Shown here: positions 7,992 through 16,436 of the stretch, piece after piece
Position numbering within the stretch: position 1 is the first letter of the stretch
How the letters are laid out: every line of letters starts with the position of its first letter
Assembly: GCA_012523015.1 (NCBI GenBank)
Contig: JAAYJI010000030.1
Span: 1-39,405, forward strand
DNA: 39,405 bases
Direction: 5' to 3'
Origin: Candidatus Hydrogenedentota bacterium
GTDB taxonomy: Bacteria; Hydrogenedentota; Hydrogenedentia; Hydrogenedentales; CAITNO01
The notes under the pieces: generated by a model
Databases searched by the model: none
Seen by the model: only the letters and a program-made list of their open reading frames with translations
Told to the model about the DNA's origin: nothing
Translations under genes and position numbers: made by a program

Positions 7992-9028
7992 CGTCCTGTC
8001 CCCGTCTCGATGCGCTTCTATGTGTGGATTCTCTGAAGGTTTGGTTTCCCATAAAACAGGGCTTCCATTTTTGGAATACCCGGCCCAAGCAATGGTTAAA
8101 AGCTGTAGATGGGCTGTCCTTATGGCTCAACAAAGGCGAAGTCTTGGGCGTTGTGGGTGAGTCCGGCTGCGGAAAATCAACCCTTGCTCGTGCTCTCACC
8201 GCCTTGGAAAAGATTCACAGCGGCCATATCTATATTGAAGGACAAGAGGTGAGCGCCTCTAACGCCGCCACATTGCGCTTGCTCCGTTCCCGTGTGCAGA
8301 TGATCTTTCAGGATCCTTATGCCTCCTTGAACCCGCGCATGTCTGTCTTCGAAACCATCGCCGAACCGCTCCACGTTCACCGAAAGCTTGGCGGTTCGCA
8401 ACTGGCCGACGAAGTGACCGCCCTCATGGACCGGGTCGGCTTGGCACCTTCTTATGTACGTAAATATCCCCATGAATTCTCCGGCGGACAACGGCAGCGC
8501 ATCGCCATCGCACGTGCTTTGGCGCTGCATCCCCAACTATTGATCGCCGATGAACCTGTCTCCGCTCTTGACGTATCAATTCAAGCGCAGATTATCAATT
8601 TGTTTACCAAACTGCAACGGGAATCTTCCCTTGCCATGCTCTTTATCTCCCATGATCTCAGCGTGGTAAAGCATGTTGCGCAGCGCATTGCAGTTATGTA
8701 TCTGGGCCGCATCGTTGAGATCGGATCTGCCGAAGCGCTTTTCAAGGAACCCCGTCATCCCTATACACAAGCGCTGCTTGCTGCCATACCGCTACCCGTA
8801 CCCGTGGAAAAACAAGAGCAACCGACCACGGCAACGCAAGGTGAACCGCCCTCACCCATTGACCCGCCGCCCGGCTGCCCTTTTCATCCCCGCTGTCCGA
8901 TCGCAGTTCCCGCCTGTGCCGTGCGACGCCCTGAACTCATGGATTGTGCGCCTGGTCATGCTGTGGCGTGCCCCGTTGTTTTGGAAGAGCAAGGAGCCCA
9001 TTCCGACCCAGATCAACAGAATGATTAA
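7988..9028 (+). CDS. ABC transporter ATP-binding protein, OppF/DppF type
   Basis: This is the second ATPase of the pair. It carries Walker A GESGCGKS (residues 57-64), FQDPYASLNPRMSV, signature FSGGQRQR, Walker B LLIADEPVSALD, the switch His in ISHDLSVV, and the C-terminal CPFHPRCP extension. The ATG at 7988 overlaps the TGA of the preceding ATPase (ATGA), so the two should be made in equal amounts. The frame extends upstream to 7889, but that part lies inside the preceding gene and lacks family similarity. The tail after the cysteine motif is proline-rich, then acidic. Substrate cannot be told; oligopeptides are usual, but the adjacent GH2-like gene would also fit an oligosaccharide. Confidence 0.92.
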   Translation: MTSCPRLDALLCVDSLKVWFPIKQGFHFWNTRPKQWLKAVDGLSLWLNKGEVLGVVGESGCGKSTLARALTALEKIHSGHIYIEGQEVSASNAATLRLLRSRVQMIFQDPYASLNPRMSVFETIAEPLHVHRKLGGSQLADEVTALMDRVGLAPSYVRKYPHEFSGGQRQRIAIARALALHPQLLIADEPVSALDVSIQAQIINLFTKLQRESSLAMLFISHDLSVVKHVAQRIAVMYLGRIVEIGSAEALFKEPRHPYTQALLAAIPLPVPVEKQEQPTTATQGEPPSPIDPPPGCPFHPRCPIAVPACAVRRPELMDCAPGHAVACPVVLEEQGAHSDPDQQND

Positions 9029-9033
9029 AGGGG

Positions 9034-9079
9034 CCAGCTCATCTATAAGAAGGAGTGAGGAACAGGGAGCGGGAGCTGG
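9034..9079 (+). repeat. Inverted repeat between the ABC ATPase gene and truA
   Basis: CCAGCTC (9034-9040) and GAGCTGG (9073-9079) are perfect 7-base inverted arms separated by 32 purine-rich bases. It could act as a weak transcription stop after the transporter genes, but no T-run follows directly, so this is only a structural observation. Confidence 0.3.
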
Positions 9080-9151
9080 GAGTTATGGTACTTTGTTATT
9101 GTGTCCTATTATCTGTGCGCAATTCGTATCCTTCTGCCCCGATACGATAAA

Positions 9152-9997
9152 ATGAAGTTTATGAATCCCACCACTTTAAAATGCACCGTTCGTTATGATG
9201 GAACCAATTTTTCGGGTTGGCAGCGGCAGGATAATCAACGCACTGTACAGGGCGAAATTGAGGCAGCTTTATCGAAAATAGCCAATAGGGCGGTCACAAT
9301 TCAAGGCGCAGGCCGAACCGACGCCGGTGTCCATGCCTTAGGCCAGGTCTTTTCCTGCCGTTGGCGCGGCACGCCGCCGCAGCGGCTCGCCCATGCCCTA
9401 TCCCGCATGCTCAAGCCGGAGATACGCATTGAGTCCATAGAGCAGGCGGCACCCGACTTTAACGCACGCTTTGACGCAGTGGACAAAAGTTATCACTACA
9501 CCTTTGACTTCAACCGTTTTCCGGATCCTCTGCTTGCGCGCTATGCCTGGCATATGCCCGGTACGCCCGATTTGGATTTGTTGAAACAGTGCCTCAGTCA
9601 GGTGGTCGGCACTCATGATTTTGCCGGATTCCAAAGTGCGGGCAACCAGATGAAAAACACGGTACGCACCATTTTCAGCGCTGACTTTGCCCCCGGCGGT
9701 TTGATGGTTGCTCCCGCCATGGAGGGCGTGTATAGCATGAAACTAAGGGGCAACGGCTTCTTATACAGAATGGTGCGCAACCTCGCAGGCACCTTGGTCG
9801 AGATAGCGCGCGGCCGCTTTGGAGCGGATTTTATTACCGAATCCCTGCTGCGCGGCGGGCCTTTTCTCGGCATGTGCGCGCCTGCCCATGGGCTTGTCAT
9901 GGTCAACGTAAATTATGATACGGAACCACCGCCCCACCGCCATGAAATACCGCTGCACGACGAAATGTTTCCTTCTAATATGGATCTTTTAGGATGA
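9152..9997 (+). CDS. truA: tRNA pseudouridine(38-40) synthase TruA
   Basis: TruA isomerises uridines at positions 38-40 of the anticodon stem of many tRNAs. The catalytic block GAGRTDAGVHA is intact, with the nucleophilic Asp at residue 57 (codon at 9320). Other family phrases are RYDGTNFSGWQRQ near the N-terminus, RYAWHMP, HDFAGFQSAG, and FLYRMVRNLAGTLVEIARG near the C-terminus. The length of 281 residues is slightly longer than the usual 245-270, the excess being a C-terminal tail. Start: the frame is open from 9101, but similarity begins near the ATG at 9152; an ATG at 9161 is an alternative. The binding site is weak. It is separated from the transporter genes by about 120 bases and followed after 48 bases by a radical SAM gene. 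Confidence 0.93.
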   Translation: MKFMNPTTLKCTVRYDGTNFSGWQRQDNQRTVQGEIEAALSKIANRAVTIQGAGRTDAGVHALGQVFSCRWRGTPPQRLAHALSRMLKPEIRIESIEQAAPDFNARFDAVDKSYHYTFDFNRFPDPLLARYAWHMPGTPDLDLLKQCLSQVVGTHDFAGFQSAGNQMKNTVRTIFSADFAPGGLMVAPAMEGVYSMKLRGNGFLYRMVRNLAGTLVEIARGRFGADFITESLLRGGPFLGMCAPAHGLVMVNVNYDTEPPPHRHEIPLHDEMFPSNMDLLG

Positions 9998-10045
9998 TAT
10001 CTCAACCCTTCCAAAATGAGGCAAGCCGTCCTCTATGGAGTTGCT

Positions 10046-11188
10046 ATGGCTATTAATCACCGTTGGCGGATGCAATGGTCCTATGATGCTATACAGACCT
10101 TATATAGTGAAGCGCCCTACCGACTATCGCGTTCGGGCAGGGCTTTCCCCCCATGGCATTATTTCTTAGAACTGACCCGCCGCTGTAATCTCCGCTGCAT
10201 GATGTGCCAATACAGTACCTTTTTGGAAGGCGTCGCCTTGGCGGAACAGGACGCAGGCGAATTGACGACGGAAGAATGGAAAAGGGTCATTGATCAAACG
10301 GGCCGCTTCAGTTTTTTGACCTTTACCGGAGGTGAACCGCTTCTGCGCAAAGATTTTCCGGAATTGCTCGAATATGCTTCCCGACGCACACGCACCCACC
10401 TTGTATCCAACGCCGTATTGCTGGATGAAGCAATGGCGCAGCGCTTTGTTCAACTGGCACCGAAACGCGCCGGAGGACGGGGACTGAATTTCATCGGTGT
10501 GTCGCTTGAAGGACCGCCAGATTTCCACGATGAGATTCGGCGCAGAAAAGGAGCTTTCAGCAAAGCCGCCGCAGGTTTACAAGAGTTGCAACAATACCGT
10601 TCCGCAGCAAAAAAGAACTGTCCCTACATTCATATTACGACGGTCATTCAGGCGCGCAACGTGGATGTACTTCCCCAGATGCCCCGTATCACAGCCGAAC
10701 TCGGCGGTGACGTGCTTAATCTCGTTACGGAGACGCGCATGCATGACTTGCCCGGACTGGGGGATGTCTCACCCGGAAAGTGGCGGGCTGAAGATGTGGA
10801 CTGGCCCCGCATCCCTTATGACGACTTGCGGCAAGCCCTCGAAGAAACAGACCGGGAAGCGCAGCGCCATGGAGTGGAATTGCGTATGCCTCGCATGCCC
10901 AGAGAGGAGTTGTTGCGATATTATAGTGATCAGGTAGACGTTAAGGACTACCGTTGCCGTAATCCGTGGAACACCGTTTTTATAGGAAGAACAGGCGATG
11001 TATATCCCTGTTGGCTCATGAAAATCGGCAATGTCCGTGAGCAGCCGCTCAAGGTAATATGGAACGATAAAAAGGCGCGCGGATTTAGGCGTGCCTGCCG
11101 AACAGGATTATTTCCCTTGTGTCCGGGATGTTGTCATATCGAGTATAAAGGCGCTGAACACCGCAACAAAGGGGATCAGGCGAATTAA
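10046..11188 (+). CDS. Radical SAM/SPASM domain protein
   Basis: The protein binds a [4Fe-4S] cluster and S-adenosylmethionine through CNLRCMMC (Cys47, Cys51, Cys54 from this start), followed by the FTGGEPLLRKDF motif that contacts SAM. The C-terminal third has a cysteine-rich SPASM-type region (YRCRNPW, YPCW, RACRTGLFPLCPGCC) that would hold one or two auxiliary clusters, as in peptide-modifying and sulfatase-maturing enzymes. The GGAG at 10037-10040 lies 5 bases before the ATG at 10046; an upstream ATG at 10016 has no such site. The protein is 380 residues. No small precursor-peptide gene is evident beside it. It is flanked by truA and, 42 bases later, by a large secreted glycosidase-like protein. 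The substrate is unknown. Confidence 0.85.
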   Translation: MAINHRWRMQWSYDAIQTLYSEAPYRLSRSGRAFPPWHYFLELTRRCNLRCMMCQYSTFLEGVALAEQDAGELTTEEWKRVIDQTGRFSFLTFTGGEPLLRKDFPELLEYASRRTRTHLVSNAVLLDEAMAQRFVQLAPKRAGGRGLNFIGVSLEGPPDFHDEIRRRKGAFSKAAAGLQELQQYRSAAKKNCPYIHITTVIQARNVDVLPQMPRITAELGGDVLNLVTETRMHDLPGLGDVSPGKWRAEDVDWPRIPYDDLRQALEETDREAQRHGVELRMPRMPREELLRYYSDQVDVKDYRCRNPWNTVFIGRTGDVYPCWLMKIGNVREQPLKVIWNDKKARGFRRACRTGLFPLCPGCCHIEYKGAEHRNKGDQAN

Positions 11189-11230
11189 GCCTGACTGTGG
11201 GATCGGCTCCGTGTTGGGAAAGGATTGTCT

Positions 11231-14200
11231 ATGCGTTTTCTAGCCCTTTGTCTAATCGTAAGTGTCATGGTCGCCAATGCTTTTGCTTTTAATGAGCCTA
11301 TAGACGAAGCCGGTTCTCTGCAACTGCGTATTGAAGGCCCCGCCAAGATTGATACAGCAGCCGACCCGTTAGCCTGTACGCTCATTCTAAAAAATTTGGG
11401 AGACAAAAGTATTACCGGATCCCTGCGTGTGGAGGTTATCGACCAATGGACTGCGCACCTTCCGACCGGTAGCTTCACAATCAATCCCCGCGCCGAGGAA
11501 GCTTTCCCCTTCCGGGTTGTACCTGATAAAGGAACATTGAACGCGTGGTATCCTATTCATGCCTATGCCGAATATAAAGAGGACGGAGAAAAGATCGTCG
11601 TTCATCCCGTATTGCTCGTGCGTACCGATGTGCCCCCGCTGCCGTTGGCAGAAACTGCACACCTTTGGGAACCCCTGACCTTAACGGAGAACAGCCGCTT
11701 CTCACTGGCGCAACTACCTCGTCATCGTGCGCGCGTTGACGTCTTCGGCGAAGCGCCGCGATATTTGCCTGTGGGCTGGCGCGGCAGCGATCCCCTTACG
11801 TTAGCTCATCTGATTGTTGAGGGGAAAAAGGCAATGCCTGAACTCCACCCTGCCCTTGGGGTACATCCGCCTTGGAATCAAGGGCGTAAAGGCTCCCTCT
11901 TCATCGAATTCCCATTGCAATTGCCACAGGCGCAACCCATTACCTTCACGGCATTTCTCGCGTTGCAGCCCGTCAACCCCGGTGAGCCTCCCTCCGACGG
12001 CGTCCTATTCCGTGTTTACGCTGCGCCTTTTGATGATTCCGAGGTAGAAACAGGGACCCTGCTCTTTGAGCGCTTCACCGATACCTTAACTTGGGAGCCC
12101 ATTAGAGTTGATTTGTCCGCCTATGCAGGCGAATCCATGAGGCTGCAATTGGAGACCCACCCCGGCCCCAATAAAGACACCACCTGCGACCGTGCCCTGT
12201 GGGGCGCCCCCTCGTTGGTCGTTGGAACACCCAAGGTTTCGGGACCCGATCCCCAATGTACGCCCTTTGTTCTGGGCCGTATCATGACAGATGCCGCCGC
12301 CTGTGAAGTGGAATTACTGCCGGGGTCGCGGGGTCTGCTCGATAGCCGTGTTGTTTTTAACCGAGAAAATACTACCCTTGCCTTTGATGGCTTTTCTGTT
12401 ACGGTCTTAGATACGCCCCTTGAAGAAGAAGGCGGGATCTTTACCCTTGAGAGCGTGGAAGATGACAGCCGTCCGGGCGTCTATCGTCAGATTCACCATT
12501 TCCGCGGCCCCGATAATTTCTTCGATCTCATCGGCGAAGTACGCTTGGAAGAGGGCTCCCATCTTCGCGCATCCTTTTCACTGGAGAACGAAAGCCCGCC
12601 AAAGCCATGGCGAAAGGTGGTGATTGAAGACGCCTGTCTCGGACCTTGGAGCAATGGGCTTCACCGCATTTATGCCGGTTTGGGCAATGTGATTGAAGAG
12701 CCCGAAGCCTTTACCATGCCTTTTGACGGGCATCAACTCGCCACCTCTTTTGTCGGCATGGACTTCATAAATAGCTTCTCTCTCGTACAAGCTGTTACCG
12801 CGCCGCCGTCTAAACTTGAGGTGCTGCCGCAAGCCCATATCTATAGTATGCACAGTCCCATTGCGCCTACCTTTATTGTGATCCCTGCAGAGGATGTCTG
12901 GCAGGGTGTGCGCATCTGGCGCAAGATCAACAATGTGACGGCAGCGCCGGGTGTGCCCCGTCTTGCAGGCAGATTTGTTTTCGATGTTTGGGGCGGCCGC
13001 TATGATCATGCGGCGCAAGCCATAAGCAATGCCGCCCGCTATGGCTTGACCAATAGCGTGCTTGTGTGGCACAACTGGCAGCGCTGGGGGTATGATTATC
13101 GACTGCCCGAGATTTATCCGCCTAATCCGCTTCTGGGAAGCTTGGATGAGTTTATCGCGCTCTCTGCCCTATGCGAAGAAAATGATATTCTCTTCGCGCC
13201 CCACGACAATTACACCGATTATTATCCCGACGCGCCGAGTTTTTCTTACGATAAATTGCTCTTCAACAAAAATGGACAGCCCCTCTGGGCGTGGCTCAAT
13301 GAAGGCCGTCAAGCCCAGGCATTCCGTTGGCGTGCCGGAGCCTACCGACCTTATCTGGAAGAGACCATAGTGAGCCTCCGTGATCATGTGAAGCCCACCG
13401 CCTATTTCATCGACGTGTGGTCAAGCATGGGACCCTTCGACGCCTGGACACGGGAAGGCGGCTTTGAAAGCCGCTGCCAACAACGAGACGATTGGGCGCA
13501 TAGCTTTGAGTGGATACGGGAGACACTGGGAAACAATGCCCCACAAATATCGGAAAGTGGTCATGATCTTTTGATCGGCAGCCTCGACGGCGCCCAAGCA
13601 AACCATTTGCGCGTCGATTATCCGCCCGAAACAATGAGCTGGACCGTGTGGAATATTCGTTGTGCTGATGCGGAGCGTATCCCGTGGAGCGATATGGCGT
13701 ACCACGACCGTTTTATCCTGCACGGCGCCGGCTATGATGGTCGCTACCGCGGCGGACTGTCTTCGGCCTTACACGGCATATACAGCGATGATTACCTATC
13801 GACGGAAGTCATGACCGGGCGCCCCGGCATGGCAAACACCATATTCAGCCGGAACGTAGTTCGGAAATACTGGTTGCTCAATGACCTTATGCGCAGTTTG
13901 GCTTTGAAACAAATGGAAACGCTAACTTTCCATGAGGGAGATATACATCGGCAAGAGCTGGGCTGGGAAGAGGACGGCAAGGTCTGGGTGAACCGCGGCA
14001 AAGATGAATGGGAAACTGAAGCGGCTCTATTGCCGCAATACGGTTTTTTCGCAAAGACGCCGCAAGTGCAATGTGCCATCGAACGCAAAGGAGACACCTT
14101 TGTGGAATGGAGCAAATCTGATGGCGGATGGTACGTCAATGCGCGTAGACCGATACCGGCGCCCTTGCCCATTTCCTTGACAGGCGCTGAGCTGAAGCTG

Positions 14201-14872
14201 CGGGAAGATTGTAATTTTGAGATTCAGCTGCAATGGCTGGCGGAGGGTAAGGCGTCTGAAGACCTACGTGTCTTTGTACATTTTCTAGATGATGACGGCA
14301 ATATTCTATTTCAAGCCGATCATCAATCGGACCTGCCTACCCAAGCGTGGAATGGAACTATACAGACGATCGGACAAGGCACGATACCCGAGGCGTATCA
14401 AAAGGGCGATAGCTTCCGTTTGTTTGCAGGCCTGTGGAAGCCGGGCGTGGCGCGACGCTACTTGAAAAACTCTTATCGTGATGAGGCGGCCGTATACTTG
14501 GGACAGGTCACCCTTGACGGGGAGGATGATAAGGTGAACGCTCTCCTATTAACGCCGCCCGAACCCGAAGAAAATCCCCTTATGGCAAGAATGAATCCCC
14601 TTCGTATTCCCGTTGATTTCGGCGGCGTGATTACCAACGGAGCCTGTCGCATTGCTCCCCATCAGGACAGCTTGGTCGTGACGCTCTTGCCCGAGGAGCC
14701 GGATTTCGAACTCATCTTGGATCTCAAACAACTTCCATTTGCGCCGGCTGCGCCATCTGTCGTACACGCTGAAATGATAGACGGTTCTATAAAAGAAGAA
14801 CACTTTAAACAGGAAGACGAACAATTAATACTTCAGTGTTCGTCAGACGTTTTTGCCTACACCATACGATAA
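11231..14872 (+). CDS. Large secreted glycosidase-like protein with a probable (beta/alpha)8 barrel
   Basis: AAAGGA at 11219-11224 stands 6 bases before the ATG at 11231. The first 19 residues form a Sec signal peptide ending AFA, so the 1213-residue product should be exported. The N-terminal part (to about residue 560) consists of beta-rich segments of the type seen in carbohydrate-binding and Ig-like modules. The central part (about 575-930) looks like a TIM barrel: FVFDVWGGRYD, NSVLVWHNWQRWGYDY, FAPHDNYTDYY, TAYFIDVWSS and ISESGHD. By analogy to GH101-type barrels I suggest Asp728 (in FIDVW) as nucleophile and Glu775 (in SESG) as acid/base; this is inference, not an alignment. The C-terminal part again looks beta-rich. 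The gene ends 24 bases from the convergent comB-like gene. It could be an endo-acting glycosidase on complex glycans. Confidence 0.65.
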   Translation: MRFLALCLIVSVMVANAFAFNEPIDEAGSLQLRIEGPAKIDTAADPLACTLILKNLGDKSITGSLRVEVIDQWTAHLPTGSFTINPRAEEAFPFRVVPDKGTLNAWYPIHAYAEYKEDGEKIVVHPVLLVRTDVPPLPLAETAHLWEPLTLTENSRFSLAQLPRHRARVDVFGEAPRYLPVGWRGSDPLTLAHLIVEGKKAMPELHPALGVHPPWNQGRKGSLFIEFPLQLPQAQPITFTAFLALQPVNPGEPPSDGVLFRVYAAPFDDSEVETGTLLFERFTDTLTWEPIRVDLSAYAGESMRLQLETHPGPNKDTTCDRALWGAPSLVVGTPKVSGPDPQCTPFVLGRIMTDAAACEVELLPGSRGLLDSRVVFNRENTTLAFDGFSVTVLDTPLEEEGGIFTLESVEDDSRPGVYRQIHHFRGPDNFFDLIGEVRLEEGSHLRASFSLENESPPKPWRKVVIEDACLGPWSNGLHRIYAGLGNVIEEPEAFTMPFDGHQLATSFVGMDFINSFSLVQAVTAPPSKLEVLPQAHIYSMHSPIAPTFIVIPAEDVWQGVRIWRKINNVTAAPGVPRLAGRFVFDVWGGRYDHAAQAISNAARYGLTNSVLVWHNWQRWGYDYRLPEIYPPNPLLGSLDEFIALSALCEENDILFAPHDNYTDYYPDAPSFSYDKLLFNKNGQPLWAWLNEGRQAQAFRWRAGAYRPYLEETIVSLRDHVKPTAYFIDVWSSMGPFDAWTREGGFESRCQQRDDWAHSFEWIRETLGNNAPQISESGHDLLIGSLDGAQANHLRVDYPPETMSWTVWNIRCADAERIPWSDMAYHDRFILHGAGYDGRYRGGLSSALHGIYSDDYLSTEVMTGRPGMANTIFSRNVVRKYWLLNDLMRSLALKQMETLTFHEGDIHRQELGWEEDGKVWVNRGKDEWETEAALLPQYGFFAKTPQVQCAIERKGDTFVEWSKSDGGWYVNARRPIPAPLPISLTGAELKLREDCNFEIQLQWLAEGKASEDLRVFVHFLDDDGNILFQADHQSDLPTQAWNGTIQTIGQGTIPEAYQKGDSFRLFAGLWKPGVARRYLKNSYRDEAAVYLGQVTLDGEDDKVNALLLTPPEPEENPLMARMNPLRIPVDFGGVITNGACRIAPHQDSLVVTLLPEEPDFELILDLKQLPFAPAAPSVVHAEMIDGSIKEEHFKQEDEQLILQCSSDVFAYTIR

Positions 14873-14880
14873 AGAAAGAC

Positions 14881-14903
14881 GGCGTTGCGGGCGCTGCTAC
14901 GCC
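14881..14903. terminator. Possible short hairpin between convergent genes
   Basis: GGCGT and ACGCC form a 5-base stem with a 13-base loop in the 24-base gap between the convergent glycosidase-like and ComB-like genes, overlapping the ComB stop. There is no T-run on either strand, so terminator function is weakly supported. Confidence 0.2.
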
Positions 14904-15637
14904 AAAGCATCCTGAAGCAGCAGCCCCGTTGAAATCTGTTCTGTGGCGAGGGGCACACTGTGATAACAGTCGATACGGGCACAGCGCTCTATATCCGCTT
15001 CCAAGTTTACGGCACGCAGCTTATCGGCATGAGGTGACCGTGAGAATAACGCCGCCACCCCTTCACGGTCGATGCGGGTTTTAATGCGCTTATAGGCGTC
15101 GTAGCCTTCGCCCCATTGATGGTCACCCGCTTCATAGACCTGTGCCGCAATCCATGCCGCCCCGGTCCAATCTTCTAACCCGTCGAAATGAGGATCACCC
15201 ATTAAGCCGGCAGGGATGATGACCAGATCCTTTTCACCACGGTCTTTGAGATACCGAACAAGTGCCGCTGTATTGACCACCGACGCCATGATTGCTTGGG
15301 AGGCATCCTTTGCCGCCACGAGCCGACCCGCGCCCGTAGTGGTCGTGAAGATCACCCGTTTTCCTTTAGCGGCCTGTGCATCTTGAGGACTGTTTCCATA
15401 ATCGAAGCCGGCGGGAGGAAGACCGCCCCGCTCGCCGAAGAGCAATGCATCGGGCCAAAGCTCTTTCAAGGCAAAGGCTTCTTTCACTTCGCCCACCACA
15501 CAGAGCCTTTCCGCGCCCCCATCCAGGAGCGCCGCCGCGGTGGCGCTTGCGCGCAAGGCATCCACAATAACAGCAATTCCTTGATGTTCCACAGCAAAGC
15601 GGCAACCCGCATCGCCCTCTATAAGATGTATATTCAT
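14897..15637 (-). CDS. comB: ComB-like 2-phosphosulfolactate phosphatase
   Basis: ComB hydrolyses 2-phosphosulfolactate to sulfolactate, known from coenzyme M synthesis in methanogens and also found in many bacteria. The family features are VIVDALRASAT near residue 25, GERGG at 68-72, and the signature GFDYGNSP at 77-84, followed by TTTTGAGRL and PAGLMGDPHFDGLEDWTGA. The length of 246 residues is normal. I chose the ATG at 15637 because AAGGA lies about 7 bases upstream on this strand and similarity starts there, although the frame stays open to 15730 inside rsmI. No other sulfolactate or coenzyme M gene is visible, so the physiological role is uncertain. It is probably the last gene of the pilC-kinase-rsmI-comB unit. 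Confidence 0.82.
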   Translation of the reverse strand: MNIHLIEGDAGCRFAVEHQGIAVIVDALRASATAAALLDGGAERLCVVGEVKEAFALKELWPDALLFGERGGLPPAGFDYGNSPQDAQAAKGKRVIFTTTTGAGRLVAAKDASQAIMASVVNTAALVRYLKDRGEKDLVIIPAGLMGDPHFDGLEDWTGAAWIAAQVYEAGDHQWGEGYDAYKRIKTRIDREGVAALFSRSPHADKLRAVNLEADIERCARIDCYHSVPLATEQISTGLLLQDALA

Positions 15638-15692
15638 AGTTTTTCCTTGATTATGAAAAGTGTAGCCGGAGATCAACGCGTTTGTTCCTCGG

Positions 15693-16436
15693 TCAGGGAA
15701 AGCGCGGCATCCCCCGTTCCGTCCCGGCATCTTCTTCTTGTCCGCTCATAAATTTCGGATTGTTGCCAGCAATGACTACGGTGATTTCTCCGCGAGGGGG
15801 ACCGCTCTCTTCGAGCATCGCGACCAGCTCTGATAAATAGCCGCGGTGGGTACGTTCAAATTGTTTGCTTATTTCGATGCACAGTGCCGCCAAACGATCG
15901 CCCAGCACTTCTACGGCATCCTCCAAGAAGGCTTGAATCCGAAAGGGCGACTCAAAGAAAATTAAGGTGTGGGGCAGCTCCTTTTCCATTTCGAGAAAGC
16001 GTTTCCTACGCCCGGACTTGCGCGGCGGGAAGCCTTTAAAAGTAAAGCTAGCCCCGGATAAACCCGACATCACGAGAGCGGTGACAGGCGCACTCGGCCC
16101 CGGGATAATCTGGATGTCATGACCCTGTTCTCGGCACAGATTGATCGTGTGATATCCCGGATCGCTGATGCCCGGCATCCCCCCGTCGGTGACCAGTGCC
16201 ACCTGCAGCCCTTCATCCAACAACCCCAATATACGCCGTGATGCTTGTTGTTCATTATGTTCATGGCAGGAGAAGCGTGTCTTCGGCGACGGGATTTGAA
16301 AGCGCTCATAAATCTTGCGGGTGACCCGTGTATCTTCACAAGCGATGGCGTCCACCTCGCCGAGTATACGAATGGCGCGGGAAGATAAATCTTCCAGATT
16401 GCCGATGGGCGTTCCCACGACATAGAGCGTACTCAT
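15693..16436 (-). CDS. rsmI: 16S rRNA (cytidine-1402-2'-O)-methyltransferase RsmI
   Basis: RsmI methylates the ribose of C1402 in the 16S rRNA decoding centre with SAM. The sequence begins LYVVGTPIGNLEDLSSRAI, the family hallmark, and continues with ACEDTRVT, the motif DGGMPGISDPG (residues 84-94; most RsmI proteins have DAGTPGISDPG) and IPGPSAPVTAL. It belongs to the tetrapyrrole-methylase fold. The length of 247 residues is a little short because the C-terminal domain found in some RsmI proteins is absent. Its ATG overlaps the stop of the upstream kinase gene by four bases, so the two are translationally coupled. Confidence 0.93.
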   Translation of the reverse strand: MSTLYVVGTPIGNLEDLSSRAIRILGEVDAIACEDTRVTRKIYERFQIPSPKTRFSCHEHNEQQASRRILGLLDEGLQVALVTDGGMPGISDPGYHTINLCREQGHDIQIIPGPSAPVTALVMSGLSGASFTFKGFPPRKSGRRKRFLEMEKELPHTLIFFESPFRIQAFLEDAVEVLGDRLAALCIEISKQFERTHRGYLSELVAMLEESGPPRGEITVVIAGNNPKFMSGQEEDAGTERGMPRFP

